From Nocardioides daeguensis (GTDB lineage: Bacteria > Actinomycetota > Actinomycetes > Propionibacteriales > Nocardioidaceae), in the NCBI RefSeq assembly GCF_019192965.1, contig NZ_JAHTKU010000015.1, forward strand, positions 62,001 through 126,000: a DNA stretch of 64,000 nt, in the 5' to 3' direction. Under the pieces are notes generated by a model. It was not told the origin of the DNA. It did not search any database and was given only the letters and a program-made list of their open reading frames with translations. Within the stretch, counting starts at the first letter, position 1. Each line of letters starts with the position of its first letter. Both the position numbers and the translations under genes were made by a program. This document shows positions 32,328 through 40,930 of the stretch, in pieces.

Positions 32328-34340
32328 TCAGCGGTCCAGCCAAGCGGCGTACGCGTCGAACGAGAACGGCCGACCGAGGAAGTCGGCGACCAGGTCGGCG
32401 GCGTCGGCTGCACCGCCGGGGACCAGCACCCGGTCGCGGTAGCGCTGGGCGACCTCGGGCGCGAACGGGTCGGCCTCGTCGAAGGCGCTCCACATGTCCT
32501 TGGCGATCACCAGCGACCACATGTAGGTGTAGTAGCCCGAGCTGTAGCCGCCGAGGTGACCGAAGCTGGCGAACATGTGGGTGCCGGGGAGGTACGGCAG
32601 CGCGGCGTACCTGCGCTGCAGCTCGACCATGCGCGAGGTCAGGTCGGGGGCGTCCGCGCCGTGGACCCGGTCGGCGTGGAACCAGTACGACATGGCGGCG
32701 TAGAACATCTGGGTGCGGGCGTAGATGCCCTTGCCGTAGTCGTCGGCGGCGCGCATCGCGGCGACCAGGTCGCCGGGGATCGGCTCGCCGGCGGCGTCGG
32801 TGGCGAAGGTGCGCAGCACGTCGGCGTGCCAGGCCCACTCCTCGAGCATCTGGCTCGGGGCCTCGACGAAGTCCCACTCGGTGGCGACGCCGGCGAAGCG
32901 GTACCACGCGCCGTGCCCGCCGAGCACGTGGTGGAGCAGGTGGCCGAACTCGTGGAAGAGCGTGACGACGTGGTCGTGCTCCATCAGGCCGCGGGAGAAG
33001 TTGCAGACCAGCACGCCCTCGGGCAGCTGCTCGCCGGCGACGCCGTCGGTGAGCGTGAACTGCGCGGCGTGCTTGTACTTGCCCTCACGCGGGTGCAGGT
33101 CGAGGTGGATCCGACCGATCCGGGTTTCGAGGCTCGGCGCCGGGGCGCCTCGCACCTCAACCACCGGCTGGGTCGCGAACACGTCGTACGACGTGACGTC
33201 CTCGTGCCACACGGGTACGTCGACCTGCTCGTAGCGCAGCCCGAACAGCCGGCCGGTGACCTCGAGCAGGCCGGTCCGCACCTTGGCGAAGTCGAAGTAG
33301 GCGCGCACCCGCTGGGAGTCGACGTCGTACCTCTCGGCGCGGACCAGCTCGGCGTAGTGGTTGTAGTCGTAGCCGGGGACCTCGGTGGCGTCGGGGAAGT
33401 CGCGGCGGTAGCGCTCGAGCAGCTGGGCCAGGTCGCGGCGCATCGGCTCCTCGGCCGCCGCGACGATCCGCTCGATGAACGCGGGGATGCTTCGCGACGG
33501 CTCGTTCCTCGCCTCCTCAGCAACCGGGTTCGATCGTCCGATCATCTTCACGTCGGCGTCGTACGACGGCCAGTCGGCGTACCCGACGGTCGTGGCGAGC
33601 TCGTGGCGCAGCGCGAACAGCTCGGTGAGCAACGGCTCGGTGGTGGGCCAGCCCCGGTCGAGGAACGCGACGGTGACCTGGCGGCGAACGTCCTGGTCGC
33701 GGGCGAACATCCGCACCGGCACCGAGTCGGGGTAGTCGGTGGTGACGGTGACCATCCCCTCGGCGTCGACGGGGTGAGCGGCCAGCCAGTCGTCCGGCAT
33801 CCCGGCCAGCTGCTCCGGCGTGACCCGCACGGTGCGGACGTCGTCGCGGATCACCCGGCTGAACTCCTGGTCGAGCTCGGTGAGCCGCTCGTGGATCTCG
33901 GCGATCCGAGTCCGGGTGGCCTCGTCCTTGTCGACGCCGGAACGCCGGAAGTCGTTGCGCACCTTCGCCAGCACTCGCGCGGCCAGCGGGTCGTGGGCGA
34001 CCGCGCCGTCGTCGATCGTCGCGAACACGTCGTACAGCTCCCGGTCCAGACCCCAGGCCGTGCCGATCCGCTGCGCCTCCTGCTCCGCGGCGTCGGCGAG
34101 GTCGCGGACCTCGTCCAAGGGGTGCACGTTGCCGAACAGCGAGCCGGCGGCGGCCGCGTTGCCGAGGTGGCCGGCGGCCCGGTCCCACTGACGCAGTACG
34201 GCGACCGGGTCGGCCGGCGGGGCGGACCGCAGCGCGTCGACCAGCTCGGTGGCCCGCGCCAGCTCCGACGCCGTGCGGGCCCGGAACCAGGCGGGCCAGT
34301 CGGCGGCGGACGAGGGCAGGGCGAGCGGGTCACACGTCAT
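32328..34340 (-). CDS. M3 family oligopeptidase/dipeptidyl carboxypeptidase
   Basis: Zinc metallopeptidase, 670 residues, cytoplasmic. HEFGH at 463-467 inside LFHEFGHLLHHVLGG, with the third ligand Glu expected in EAPSQMLEEW. LGRI-type and HPREGKYKHAAQF blocks identify M3 (Dcp/OpdA). Two stretches look like short interspersed repeats read in frame (33123-33167 and 33486-33525). Homologues as I know them run shorter at both points (for example between VKMIG and AFIERI). Start ATG 34340 lies four bases after the sigma factor stop, so it is probably the last gene of the YCII-sigma operon. Confidence 0.9.
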   Translation of the reverse strand: MTCDPLALPSSAADWPAWFRARTASELARATELVDALRSAPPADPVAVLRQWDRAAGHLGNAAAAGSLFGNVHPLDEVRDLADAAEQEAQRIGTAWGLDRELYDVFATIDDGAVAHDPLAARVLAKVRNDFRRSGVDKDEATRTRIAEIHERLTELDQEFSRVIRDDVRTVRVTPEQLAGMPDDWLAAHPVDAEGMVTVTTDYPDSVPVRMFARDQDVRRQVTVAFLDRGWPTTEPLLTELFALRHELATTVGYADWPSYDADVKMIGRSNPVAEEARNEPSRSIPAFIERIVAAAEEPMRRDLAQLLERYRRDFPDATEVPGYDYNHYAELVRAERYDVDSQRVRAYFDFAKVRTGLLEVTGRLFGLRYEQVDVPVWHEDVTSYDVFATQPVVEVRGAPAPSLETRIGRIHLDLHPREGKYKHAAQFTLTDGVAGEQLPEGVLVCNFSRGLMEHDHVVTLFHEFGHLLHHVLGGHGAWYRFAGVATEWDFVEAPSQMLEEWAWHADVLRTFATDAAGEPIPGDLVAAMRAADDYGKGIYARTQMFYAAMSYWFHADRVHGADAPDLTSRMVELQRRYAALPYLPGTHMFASFGHLGGYSSGYYTYMWSLVIAKDMWSAFDEADPFAPEVAQRYRDRVLVPGGAADAADLVADFLGRPFSFDAYAAWLDR
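33123..33167 (-). repeat. Interspersed repeat read in frame in the M3 peptidase (copy A)
   Basis: Plus strand begins GGTTTCGAGGCTCGGCGCC and ends CTCAACCACCGG, the ends of a short repeat common in Nocardioides genomes (from memory). Translated on the minus strand it gives PVVEVRGAPAPSLETR, unlike the compact loop expected there. Confidence 0.6.
33486..33525 (-). repeat. Interspersed repeat read in frame in the M3 peptidase (copy B)
   Basis: Minus strand contains GGTTGCTGAGGAGGCGAGGA followed by ACGAGCCGTCGCGAAGCATC, encoding VAEEARNEPSRSIP. It shares GCGAGGAACGAGC with the two intergenic copies near 18.1-18.3 kb. Confidence 0.6.
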
Positions 34341-34344
34341 GCGG

Positions 34345-35589
34345 TCAGCCTGCCAGTTGCCCCCGCTTCCTGAGCAGGAACGCGCGCTCGGCCACGTTGT
34401 CGCACACGGCCAGCGCGGCGTCGTACTGCTCCCGGGACTCGGCGCTGCGGCCCAGCCGGCGCAACAGCTCGGCGCGGGTGGCGTGCCAGGCGTGGTAGCC
34501 GTCGAGCGGCAGTCGCTCGACGATCGCCAGGGCCACCTCGGGCCCGTCCAGCTCGGCGATCGCGACCGCGCGGTTGAGCGCGACGATCGGCGACGGGTCG
34601 ATCCGCGCGAGCTGGTCGTAGAGCGCGACCACCTGGGACCAGTCGGTCGCGGCGGCGGTCGGGGCGTCGGTGTGGACGGCGTTGAGCGCGGCCAGGATCT
34701 GGTAGCGGCCGGGCCGGTTGACGGCCAGACAGCTGCGGACCAGCGCGTGGCCCTCGGCGATGAGCGCCCGGTCCCAGCCGCCCCGGTCCTGCTCCTCGAG
34801 CGGGACCAGCTCGCCACCCCGCACCCGAGCCGTACGGCGGGCCTCGGTGAGCAGCAGCATCGCCAGCAGTCCGGTGACCTCGAGGTCGTCGGGGAGCAGC
34901 TCGTGGAGGGTCCGGGCCAGCCGGATCGCCTCGCCGGTGAGCTCCTCGCGGATCGGGTCGCCGTCGCCGGAGGACAGGTAGCCCTCGTTGAAGATCAGCA
35001 GGAGGACGGCGAGCACGGCGCCGACCCGCGCCGGCAGGTCGTCCTGCTCCGGCACCCGGTAGGGGATGTTGGCGCCCTTGATCTTCGCCTTGGCGCGGGT
35101 GATCCGCTGCGCCATCGTCGTCTCCTGGACGAGGAAGGCGCTGGCGATCTCGGCGACGGTGAGCCCGCCGAGCAGGCGCAGGGTGAGCGCGATGCGTGCC
35201 TCCGGCGCGAGCGCCGGGTGGCAGCAGGTGAAGATCAGCCGGAGCCGGTCGTCCTCGATGACGCCGGTCGGCTCGTGGGGTGTGTCGTCCTCGATCATGA
35301 CGGCCGCCTGGTGCTTGCTCATCCGGTGCTTCTCGCGGCGGAGGCGGTCGATCGCCCGGTTCCCGGCGGTGGTGGTGAGCCACGCACCGGGGTTGGGCGG
35401 TACGCCGGACACCGGCCACTTCTCGAGCGCGGTGACCAGCGCCTCCCCCGCCGCGTCCTCGGCGAGGTCGATGTCGCCGAAGCGGCGTACCAGCGAGGCG
35501 ATCAGCCGGCCGTACTCGTCACGGAAGATCCGTTCGACAGCCTCGGCGGTGGGCGAGGTGCGAGCGGAGCGAGCGTCGGGACCGCTCAT
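34345..35589 (-). CDS. ECF42-type RNA polymerase sigma factor with C-terminal helical domain
   Basis: 414 residues. Region 2 is FRDEYGRLIASLVRRFGDIDLAEDAAGEALVTALEKW (split; about 23-59), region 4 LRLLGGLTVAEIASAFLVQETTMAQRITRAKAKI. A long C-terminal tetratricopeptide-like domain (about 190-400) follows, with FNEGYLSSGDGD and PSPIVALNRAVAIAE, diagnostic of ECF42. This group lacks a classical anti-sigma factor and pairs with DGPF/YCII proteins, as here (ATGA overlap with the upstream YCII gene). The N-terminal MSGPDARSARTSPTAEA is encoded by GCTCGC-type repeat sequence. Its regulon is unknown. Confidence 0.92.
   Translation of the reverse strand: MSGPDARSARTSPTAEAVERIFRDEYGRLIASLVRRFGDIDLAEDAAGEALVTALEKWPVSGVPPNPGAWLTTTAGNRAIDRLRREKHRMSKHQAAVMIEDDTPHEPTGVIEDDRLRLIFTCCHPALAPEARIALTLRLLGGLTVAEIASAFLVQETTMAQRITRAKAKIKGANIPYRVPEQDDLPARVGAVLAVLLLIFNEGYLSSGDGDPIREELTGEAIRLARTLHELLPDDLEVTGLLAMLLLTEARRTARVRGGELVPLEEQDRGGWDRALIAEGHALVRSCLAVNRPGRYQILAALNAVHTDAPTAAATDWSQVVALYDQLARIDPSPIVALNRAVAIAELDGPEVALAIVERLPLDGYHAWHATRAELLRRLGRSAESREQYDAALAVCDNVAERAFLLRKRGQLAG
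35555..35577 (-). repeat. GAGCG-type repeat read as the sigma factor N-terminus
   Basis: Plus-strand GAGGTGCGAGCGGAGCGAGC, then GTC. It shares GAGGTGCGAG with repeat copy A (opposite orientation) and encodes part of DARSARTSP before the conserved sigma region begins. Confidence 0.45.
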
Positions 35590-35936
35590 TCGGCCTGGAA
35601 GGGACGGACCTCGACCTTGCCCTGGCAGGCCTTGGAGCCCGCGGCGGCGTACCTCATCGCGGCGTCGTGGTCGGGCACGTCGATGATCCAGAAGCCGCCG
35701 ATGTGCTCCTTGGTCTCCAGGTAGGGACCGTCGGTGACGACGGGCGCGTCGCCGGTGCCGTCGACGACCGACGCGGAGCCCACGGTCTCGAGGCCGCCCG
35801 CGAACACCCAGACCCCGTCCGCCTGGAGCTGCTGGTTGAAGCGCTCGGTGTCCGCGAACATCTGCTGCATCTGCTCGGCGGTGATCTGCGCGTAGCCGGC
35901 CTCGTCGCCGTGCACGGCCAGCAGGTACTGCGTCAT
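35586..35936 (-). CDS. YCII-related / DGPF domain protein
   Basis: 116 residues: MTQYLLAVHGDE start, DGPYLETKEHIGGFWIIDVPD (the DGPF motif appears as DGPY), ending EVRPFQAE. A ferredoxin-like fold protein with no established catalysis. It is the standard genomic partner of ECF42 sigma factors and is thought to belong to their signalling path. CAGGAGA precedes ATG 35936. Overlaps the sigma factor start by four bases. First gene of a probable three-gene operon with the sigma factor and M3 peptidase. Confidence 0.9.
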   Translation of the reverse strand: MTQYLLAVHGDEAGYAQITAEQMQQMFADTERFNQQLQADGVWVFAGGLETVGSASVVDGTGDAPVVTDGPYLETKEHIGGFWIIDVPDHDAAMRYAAAGSKACQGKVEVRPFQAE

Positions 35937-36081
35937 GGGAATCTCCTGGTCTCGGTCGGTGCGGACGGCCCCGATGACCGCCCCTAACCCCCTCCACGAA
36001 CGAGGGATGCTCGGTACGACAGCCTTCCACGACTTCGGTGCCGAGTTCACCGGCTCGGCGGGCGGTCCGTAGCCTTCTCCG

Positions 36082-37383
36082 GTGAGTCTTCGCGCGATGC
36101 TGGCCGACACCCGGCCGCTGCGGGACCCGCACTTCCGCCGGCTGTGGTCGGCCAACATCGTCACCGTCGTCGGCGCCCAGCTCACGGTCGTCGCGGTCCC
36201 GGCCCAGATCTACGCCGAGACCGGCTCGTCGGCGTACGTCGGCCTGACCGGGGTGTTCGGCCTGGTGCCCCTCGTCGTGTTCGGACTGTGGGGCGGGGCC
36301 CTCGCCGACCACTTCGACCGCCGCACGATGCTGCTCGTCACCACCTGCGGTCTGGTCGGCACCGCCGCGCTGTTCTGGCTGCAGGCGGCGCTGGGGGTGG
36401 GCAACGTGTGGGTGCTGCTCGGGCTGTTCTCCGTGCAGCAGGCGTTCTTCGCGGTCAACCAGCCGACCCGCTCGGCCGTGCTGCCGCGGCTGCTCGGGGA
36501 GGAGATGCTGCCCGCGGCCAACTCCCTCAACATGACGGTGATGCAGGCGGGTGCGATCGGCGGGCCGCTGATCGCGGGCATCCTGATCCCGTTCACCGGC
36601 TTCGCCTGGCTCTACGCCGGCGACGCGGTCTCGCTGCTCGCCACCCTGTGGGCGGTCGTCCGGCTGCCCGCGCTCCCGGTCGAGGGCGCGGGGGCCGGGA
36701 CGCCCGGGCTGCGCTCGGTGGTCGAGGGCATCGCCTACCTGCGCGGGCAGCCGGTGCTGATGATGTCCTTCGTCGTCGACGTCATCGCGATGGTCTTCGG
36801 CATGCCGCGGGCGCTGTTCCCGGAGATCGCGCACGAGAGCTTCCTCGGCCCCGACGAGGGCGGCCTGGCCTTCGCGCTGCTGTTCGCCGGCATCCCCGCC
36901 GGCGCCGTCCTGGGTGGCGTGTTCTCCGGCTGGGTGTCACGGGTCTCGGCCCAGGGCCGCGCGGTGGTGTGGTGCATCGTCGTGTGGGGCCTGGCGATGG
37001 TCGGCTTCGGCCTGGCCGTCGTCGGCGCGGACTCCCTGCCGGGGTCGGCCCACGCCTGGCTGGTGGTCGCCGTCCTCATGCTCGTCGTCGGCGGCGCCGC
37101 CGACATGGCCTCGGCCGCCTTCCGCACCTCGATGCTGCAGAGCGCGGCCGCCGACGAGGTCCGCGGCCGGCTGCAGGGCATCTTCATCGTGGTCGTCGCC
37201 GGCGGCCCGCGGATCGCCGACGTCGCGCACGGCGCGAGCGCCGCCATGGTCGGTACGGCGACCGCGGCTGCCGGTGGCGGCGTGCTCGTCGTCGTCCTGG
37301 TGGTCGTGACGGCGCTCGCGGTGCCGTCGTTCGTGCGCTACCGAGTGGTGGCTACCGGAGGCGGAGCGGCCTCCCGCGGCTGA
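36082..37383 (+). CDS. MFS exporter, EntS-like (MFS_3)
   Basis: 433 residues with about twelve membrane segments. The opening HFRRLWSANIVTVVGAQLTVVAVPAQIYAETGSSAYVG (split; about 17-54) and the loop GALADHFDRRTML are typical of the enterobactin exporter-like branch. Probably exports a siderophore, drug or other small molecule. GTG 36082 is preceded by TAGCCT (36070-36075) seven bases upstream, a good -10 box, so the mRNA is likely leaderless. Its 3' end overlaps the convergent TetR gene by 46 bases. Confidence 0.88.
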   Translation: MSLRAMLADTRPLRDPHFRRLWSANIVTVVGAQLTVVAVPAQIYAETGSSAYVGLTGVFGLVPLVVFGLWGGALADHFDRRTMLLVTTCGLVGTAALFWLQAALGVGNVWVLLGLFSVQQAFFAVNQPTRSAVLPRLLGEEMLPAANSLNMTVMQAGAIGGPLIAGILIPFTGFAWLYAGDAVSLLATLWAVVRLPALPVEGAGAGTPGLRSVVEGIAYLRGQPVLMMSFVVDVIAMVFGMPRALFPEIAHESFLGPDEGGLAFALLFAGIPAGAVLGGVFSGWVSRVSAQGRAVVWCIVVWGLAMVGFGLAVVGADSLPGSAHAWLVVAVLMLVVGGAADMASAAFRTSMLQSAAADEVRGRLQGIFIVVVAGGPRIADVAHGASAAMVGTATAAAGGGVLVVVLVVVTALAVPSFVRYRVVATGGGAASRG

Positions 37384-38003
37384 GGGTGCTCCCCGGCCGC
37401 ACGGGCCCGGACCGCCGCGAGGGGCAGCTCCACGAAGGCCGCCATGTCGGGCACGATGTCGGCGAGCTGCTCGAGGCGGCCCTCCTCGATCTCGTGGTAG
37501 AGCATGGTCGACAGCGCGCCCACGATGCCGCTGAAGACCGGCCCGCTGACCTCGTCCGAGAGCTCGTCGAGGAGGGCCCGGAACCCGACCAGCACCTCGA
37601 AGTGGCGGCGGCGGGCCGCGTCGCCGGCGGCCCAGACCTCCATGATGCACAGGGTCGTGAAGGCCGGGCTGCGGGCCGCCGACTCGGCCAGTGCGGTCAT
37701 GCACCGCACGACGCGGTCGTGCCAGCTGGCGTCGGGATCGATCGCAGCGGAGATGTCATGGGTCAGCGCCGCGACCCCGGTCTCGTACGCCGCGGAGAAG
37801 GCATCGGCCTTGTCGGTGAAGATCTCGTAGAAGGTCTTGCGGGAGACCCCCGCCCGCTTGATGATGTCGGCCACCGAGGTGTCGGCATAGCCCTGCTCGG
37901 TCATGCACAGCGCCGTCGCGGAGAGCAGTCGGCGCCGCTGGTCCTCCCGGACCTCCTCGGGCGTCAGTCCGTGTCTTCCGGTCGGTAGATGTTCGGCCCC
38001 CAT
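37338..38003 (-). CDS. TetR family regulator
   Basis: 221 residues. HTH: LLSATALCMTEQGYADTSVADIIKRAGVSRKTFYEIFTDKADAF (split; about 26-69). FYEIF replaces the usual FYHYF. The C-terminal domain is helical, with a proline-rich end encoded across the overlap with the MFS gene. Convergent with the exporter by 46 bases, so antisense effects between the two mRNAs are possible. Ligand and targets unknown; the exporter is one candidate target. Confidence 0.87.
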   Translation of the reverse strand: MGAEHLPTGRHGLTPEEVREDQRRRLLSATALCMTEQGYADTSVADIIKRAGVSRKTFYEIFTDKADAFSAAYETGVAALTHDISAAIDPDASWHDRVVRCMTALAESAARSPAFTTLCIMEVWAAGDAARRRHFEVLVGFRALLDELSDEVSGPVFSGIVGALSTMLYHEIEEGRLEQLADIVPDMAAFVELPLAAVRARAAGEHPQPREAAPPPVATTR

Positions 38004-38187
38004 GGCCCGATTCTACGAGCGCGCGCCGCTGCGGCCCGGGCCCCGTGGTCGGTGGAGAGGGCCGGGCAAGGGCAACTCGATGTGCAACTTTGGGTTACCG
38101 AAACCTCGCAAATTGCTTGTCGCGACATGGTGTGACCTGTAACACTAGCGAGAAACAGCAACGTTTATACCCCCGAGAGGAACATTG

Positions 38188-39456
38188 ATGTTTATCGCTT
38201 CGTCCCGTCGTCTTGCCGCCCTGACCGCCGGCGGTCTGGCCTCGGCGGCGCTCACCGCCGCCTCCTTCGGCGCGGCGCCGGCCCATGCCGCGGACAGCGT
38301 GATCACCATCGACAAGCAGTTCACCTACGACTGCGAGCCGATCGTCACCATCGGCCCCGACTCCGAGACCCTGGGGCACCACCCGATCCAGGTCCAGGCC
38401 CAGTCCACGATCCCCTCGGTCGCCTACGCGGGCCAGACGCTCGCCGCCACGCCCACCACGATCACCCTGCACATGTCGAACAACCTCTGGTTGGCCAACA
38501 AGGTGCTGACCCACGTCGCGAACGCGGTCGACGGCTCCTCCGACGACTCGACGCTCGGCATGTCGATCGACGGTGCAGCGCCCTCCTGGGTCCCGATCGA
38601 CGGCCTCAGCGTGACCAACGCCCCGATCCCCGTCGCCGCCGAGGACGTCTGGACCCCGCCCGAGCCCTGGCTGATCCCCACCTCGGGCACGGTGCGCGCC
38701 ATCCCCATCCCGGCCGACGCCGCGGGCAAGGAGATCACCTTGCACATGCCCCAGCAGTTCACCGCCGACGCGCTGATCAAGGGCGGCTGGCTCGACAACG
38801 GCGACGGCGTGAAGGACTACCAGAACGTCAAGACCGACATGACCTGCGTGCTCGACCAGCCGGACGACACCCTGCTCGAGGCCCCGGTGCCGATCCAGGA
38901 GCCCACGGCCACCACGCTGAGCGCCACGACCGCCCCCTCGGTCTACGGCTCCTCCTCGAAGGTCGCCGTGAACGTCTCCGGCGCGGCCACCGGCCCGGTC
39001 GAGGTCGTGGAGAACGGCGCCGTGCTGGCCCGAGGCGCCGTCACCAACGGCACCGGAACGGTGCCGCTCCCGGCGAACCTCGCGGTCGGCACCCACAACC
39101 TGACCGTGCGCTACCCGGAGGCCTGGGGCTTCCTCGCCAGCTCCGCGACCACGAGCGTCACCGTCGGCAAGGCGACGGCGTCGATCACCTCCGCGAAGGT
39201 CGCACCCAAGAAGGTCAAGGCCAAGAAGGCGGCGAAGCTGACCGTCGCCGTCGCCGCGCCTGCCGGCACGACGGGCGCCGTCACCGTCACCCTCAAGGGC
39301 AAGACCGTCGGCACCGGCACCCTCGCCAACGGAACCGCCACGATCAAGCTCAAGAAGTTCAAGAAGGCCGGCAAGCAGTCGCTGACCGTCACCTACGCCG
39401 GGGACGCCAACTCCACCGGCGCGACCAAGACCGTCAAGGTCAAGGTCGTCAAGTAG
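38188..39456 (+). CDS. Secreted protein: DUF6801-like domain plus Ig-like repeats
   Basis: 422 residues. Signal peptide ending PAHA-AD (about 35). The N-terminal domain (about 36-225) has a Cys near each end (FTYDCEPIV and KTDMTCVL) and the pattern VQAQSTIPSVAYAGQTLAATPTT. By eye this matches the layout of the LADTG protein at 49867-50973, and I think both are DUF6801-like. Two Ig-like domains follow (about 235-325 and 330-422) with KKVKAKKAAKLTVAVAAPAGTTG and VTLKGKTVGTGTL. No sorting signal or membrane anchor, so it is secreted or held by interaction. TTG 38185 is in frame, but ATG 38188 with GAGAGGAA is preferred. Terminator follows; the sortase gene is next. Confidence 0.82.
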   Translation: MFIASSRRLAALTAGGLASAALTAASFGAAPAHAADSVITIDKQFTYDCEPIVTIGPDSETLGHHPIQVQAQSTIPSVAYAGQTLAATPTTITLHMSNNLWLANKVLTHVANAVDGSSDDSTLGMSIDGAAPSWVPIDGLSVTNAPIPVAAEDVWTPPEPWLIPTSGTVRAIPIPADAAGKEITLHMPQQFTADALIKGGWLDNGDGVKDYQNVKTDMTCVLDQPDDTLLEAPVPIQEPTATTLSATTAPSVYGSSSKVAVNVSGAATGPVEVVENGAVLARGAVTNGTGTVPLPANLAVGTHNLTVRYPEAWGFLASSATTSVTVGKATASITSAKVAPKKVKAKKAAKLTVAVAAPAGTTGAVTVTLKGKTVGTGTLANGTATIKLKKFKKAGKQSLTVTYAGDANSTGATKTVKVKVVK

Positions 39457-39472
39457 CCACTGAGCCCGCGAC

Positions 39473-39504
39473 CCCGGCGGGGCGTCATCCGACGCCCCGC
39501 CGGG
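39473..39504 (+). terminator. Terminator between secreted protein and sortase
   Basis: Perfect 14-base arms (CCCGGCGGGGCGTC) with loop ATCC, followed by TTTCGCCATTT. Confidence 0.75.
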
Positions 39505-39528
39505 TTTCGCCATTTCCCCCACGAGGCC

Positions 39529-40182
39529 ATGTCCGATCGCATCCCGACCTCCCGGCGTCCGTCGGGGCGGCTCCTGTCCACGCTGCTCAGCGTGCTCATC
39601 GTCTGCCTGCTCGCCTGGCTGGGCTGGCAGCTGTGGGGCACCAACGTCGCTGCCGAGCACCGCCAACGCGGGGTCGTCGGGGCCCTCCAGGACGAATGGG
39701 GTGACCGCGGCGGCGACGCCACGAGCGATCCACTGCGCCTGGGCGAGGGCTTCGCCGTGCTCCGGGTCCCCCGCTTCGGCGAGGACTTCGAGGTGCCGGT
39801 CATCCAGGGCGTGAGCGAGGACGACCTCGCCTCCGGCGTCGGCCACTTCTCCGACACCGCGCGGCCCGGCCAGGTCGGCAACTTCGCCGTCGCCGGCCAC
39901 CGGGTCACCCGTGGGCAGCCCTTCGCCGACTTCCCCTCGCTGCGCGCGGGCGACGAGGTCACGGTGGAGACCCGCACCCACCTGTACACCTACGTGCTCG
40001 ACGACGACGGCACCGACATCGAGGTGCCGGCGAGCGACACCAGCGTGATCCGTCCGGTGCCCGGGCGCCCCGGGGCGGTCCCGGATCGGGCGCTGATCAC
40101 GTTGGTGACCTGCGCCGACCTGACCACGACCGAGGACCGCTCGATCGTCCACGGCCACCTCGTCTCGAGCACTCACCTCTGA
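39529..40182 (+). CDS. srtE: Class E sortase
   Basis: 217 residues. One N-terminal membrane helix (about 16-38), then the sortase barrel. Catalytic triad visible: His124 in VAGHRVTRGQPF, Cys195 in TLVTCADL and Arg204 in EDRSIVHG. The HR.T.G.PF block and TC spacing to Arg fit class E, which in Streptomyces cuts LAXTG signals and joins proteins to the cell wall. The only candidate substrate seen in this window is the LADTG protein that heads the mce operon 10 kb away. Convergent with the mce operon; preceded by a terminator, so probably expressed from its own promoter. Confidence 0.92.
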   Translation: MSDRIPTSRRPSGRLLSTLLSVLIVCLLAWLGWQLWGTNVAAEHRQRGVVGALQDEWGDRGGDATSDPLRLGEGFAVLRVPRFGEDFEVPVIQGVSEDDLASGVGHFSDTARPGQVGNFAVAGHRVTRGQPFADFPSLRAGDEVTVETRTHLYTYVLDDDGTDIEVPASDTSVIRPVPGRPGAVPDRALITLVTCADLTTTEDRSIVHGHLVSSTHL

Positions 40183-40183
40183 C

Positions 40184-40213
40184 CCCGGCCCCCGGAGGGC
40201 TGGGAGGGCCGGG
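40184..40213. terminator. Terminator between srtE and the mce operon
   Basis: CCCGGCCC (40184-40191) and GGGCCGGG (40206-40213) pair around a 14-base loop, between two convergent units. Confidence 0.55.
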
Positions 40214-40219
40214 CCGGGA

Positions 40220-40930
40220 TCAGAGGGAGACCGAGTCGCTGACCAGCCAGCCGTCGCCCGAGCGGGTCATGGTCAGCACGGTGCGGACCTCGATCGGGTC
40301 GAGGGGCTTGCCCTCCCCCGTCCGCTCCTGGTCGACGAAGAGCAGCACCCGCACCGTCGAGGTGGAGCACTCCTCGCCGCACTCGACGACGGCGACGTCG
40401 CGCACCGTCGCCGTCACGACCAGCTGGCGCTGCTCGGCCAGCGAGGTCACGGTGGGGACGACCTCGGCGAAGTCCTTGGCGAAGGCCGGGGTCATCCGCT
40501 CCTGGGCGGCCTCGAGGTCCTCGGCGACGGTGTCGTGGGCGTAGCTGAGGATCTCCTCCGCCGCGCCGGCGGCGGCCGCGGCCGCCGCGTCCTGGGCGGC
40601 CGCCTGGTCGGCGACCTGCGCATCGCGCTCGGCCCGCTCCAGCGTGGTCACGGTGCCGAAGGCGGCGCCGGCCAGGCTCGCCGCCAGCAGCGGGGCCAGC
40701 CAACGCCAGCTGCGTCGGGGCACCTGCAGCCTGCGGCGGGCCCTGCCCGCGGCAGGCTCGGCCGGGACGGCGTCGTCCCCGGTCGAACTCGGCTGGGCCG
40801 GCTGGGTCGGCTGGGTCGGCTGCGGTTCGTCCGCGGTCCGTACGCCGACGGCCTGGCCGACGGCCTGGCCGGCGACGCGGGGGCGGCGCCGGGGCGCGGC
40901 GGTGGCTCGTCTCGGCTGGCGGATGCTCAC
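40220..40930 (-). CDS. Mce-associated membrane protein (last gene of the operon)
   Basis: 236 residues. A basic, Pro/Gln-rich cytoplasmic tail (about 1-70), one membrane helix (about 77-95, WLAPLLAASLAGAAFGTV), an Ala-rich coil, then an NTF2-like extracytoplasmic domain (ILSYAHDTVAEDLEAAQERM, VRVLLFVDQER). This is the layout of Mas proteins that follow mycobacterial mce operons and are thought to stabilise or load the complex. Start GTG 40930 overlaps the preceding gene (GTGA). Confidence 0.82.
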   Translation of the reverse strand: MSIRQPRRATAAPRRRPRVAGQAVGQAVGVRTADEPQPTQPTQPAQPSSTGDDAVPAEPAAGRARRRLQVPRRSWRWLAPLLAASLAGAAFGTVTTLERAERDAQVADQAAAQDAAAAAAAGAAEEILSYAHDTVAEDLEAAQERMTPAFAKDFAEVVPTVTSLAEQRQLVVTATVRDVAVVECGEECSTSTVRVLLFVDQERTGEGKPLDPIEVRTVLTMTRSGDGWLVSDSVSL

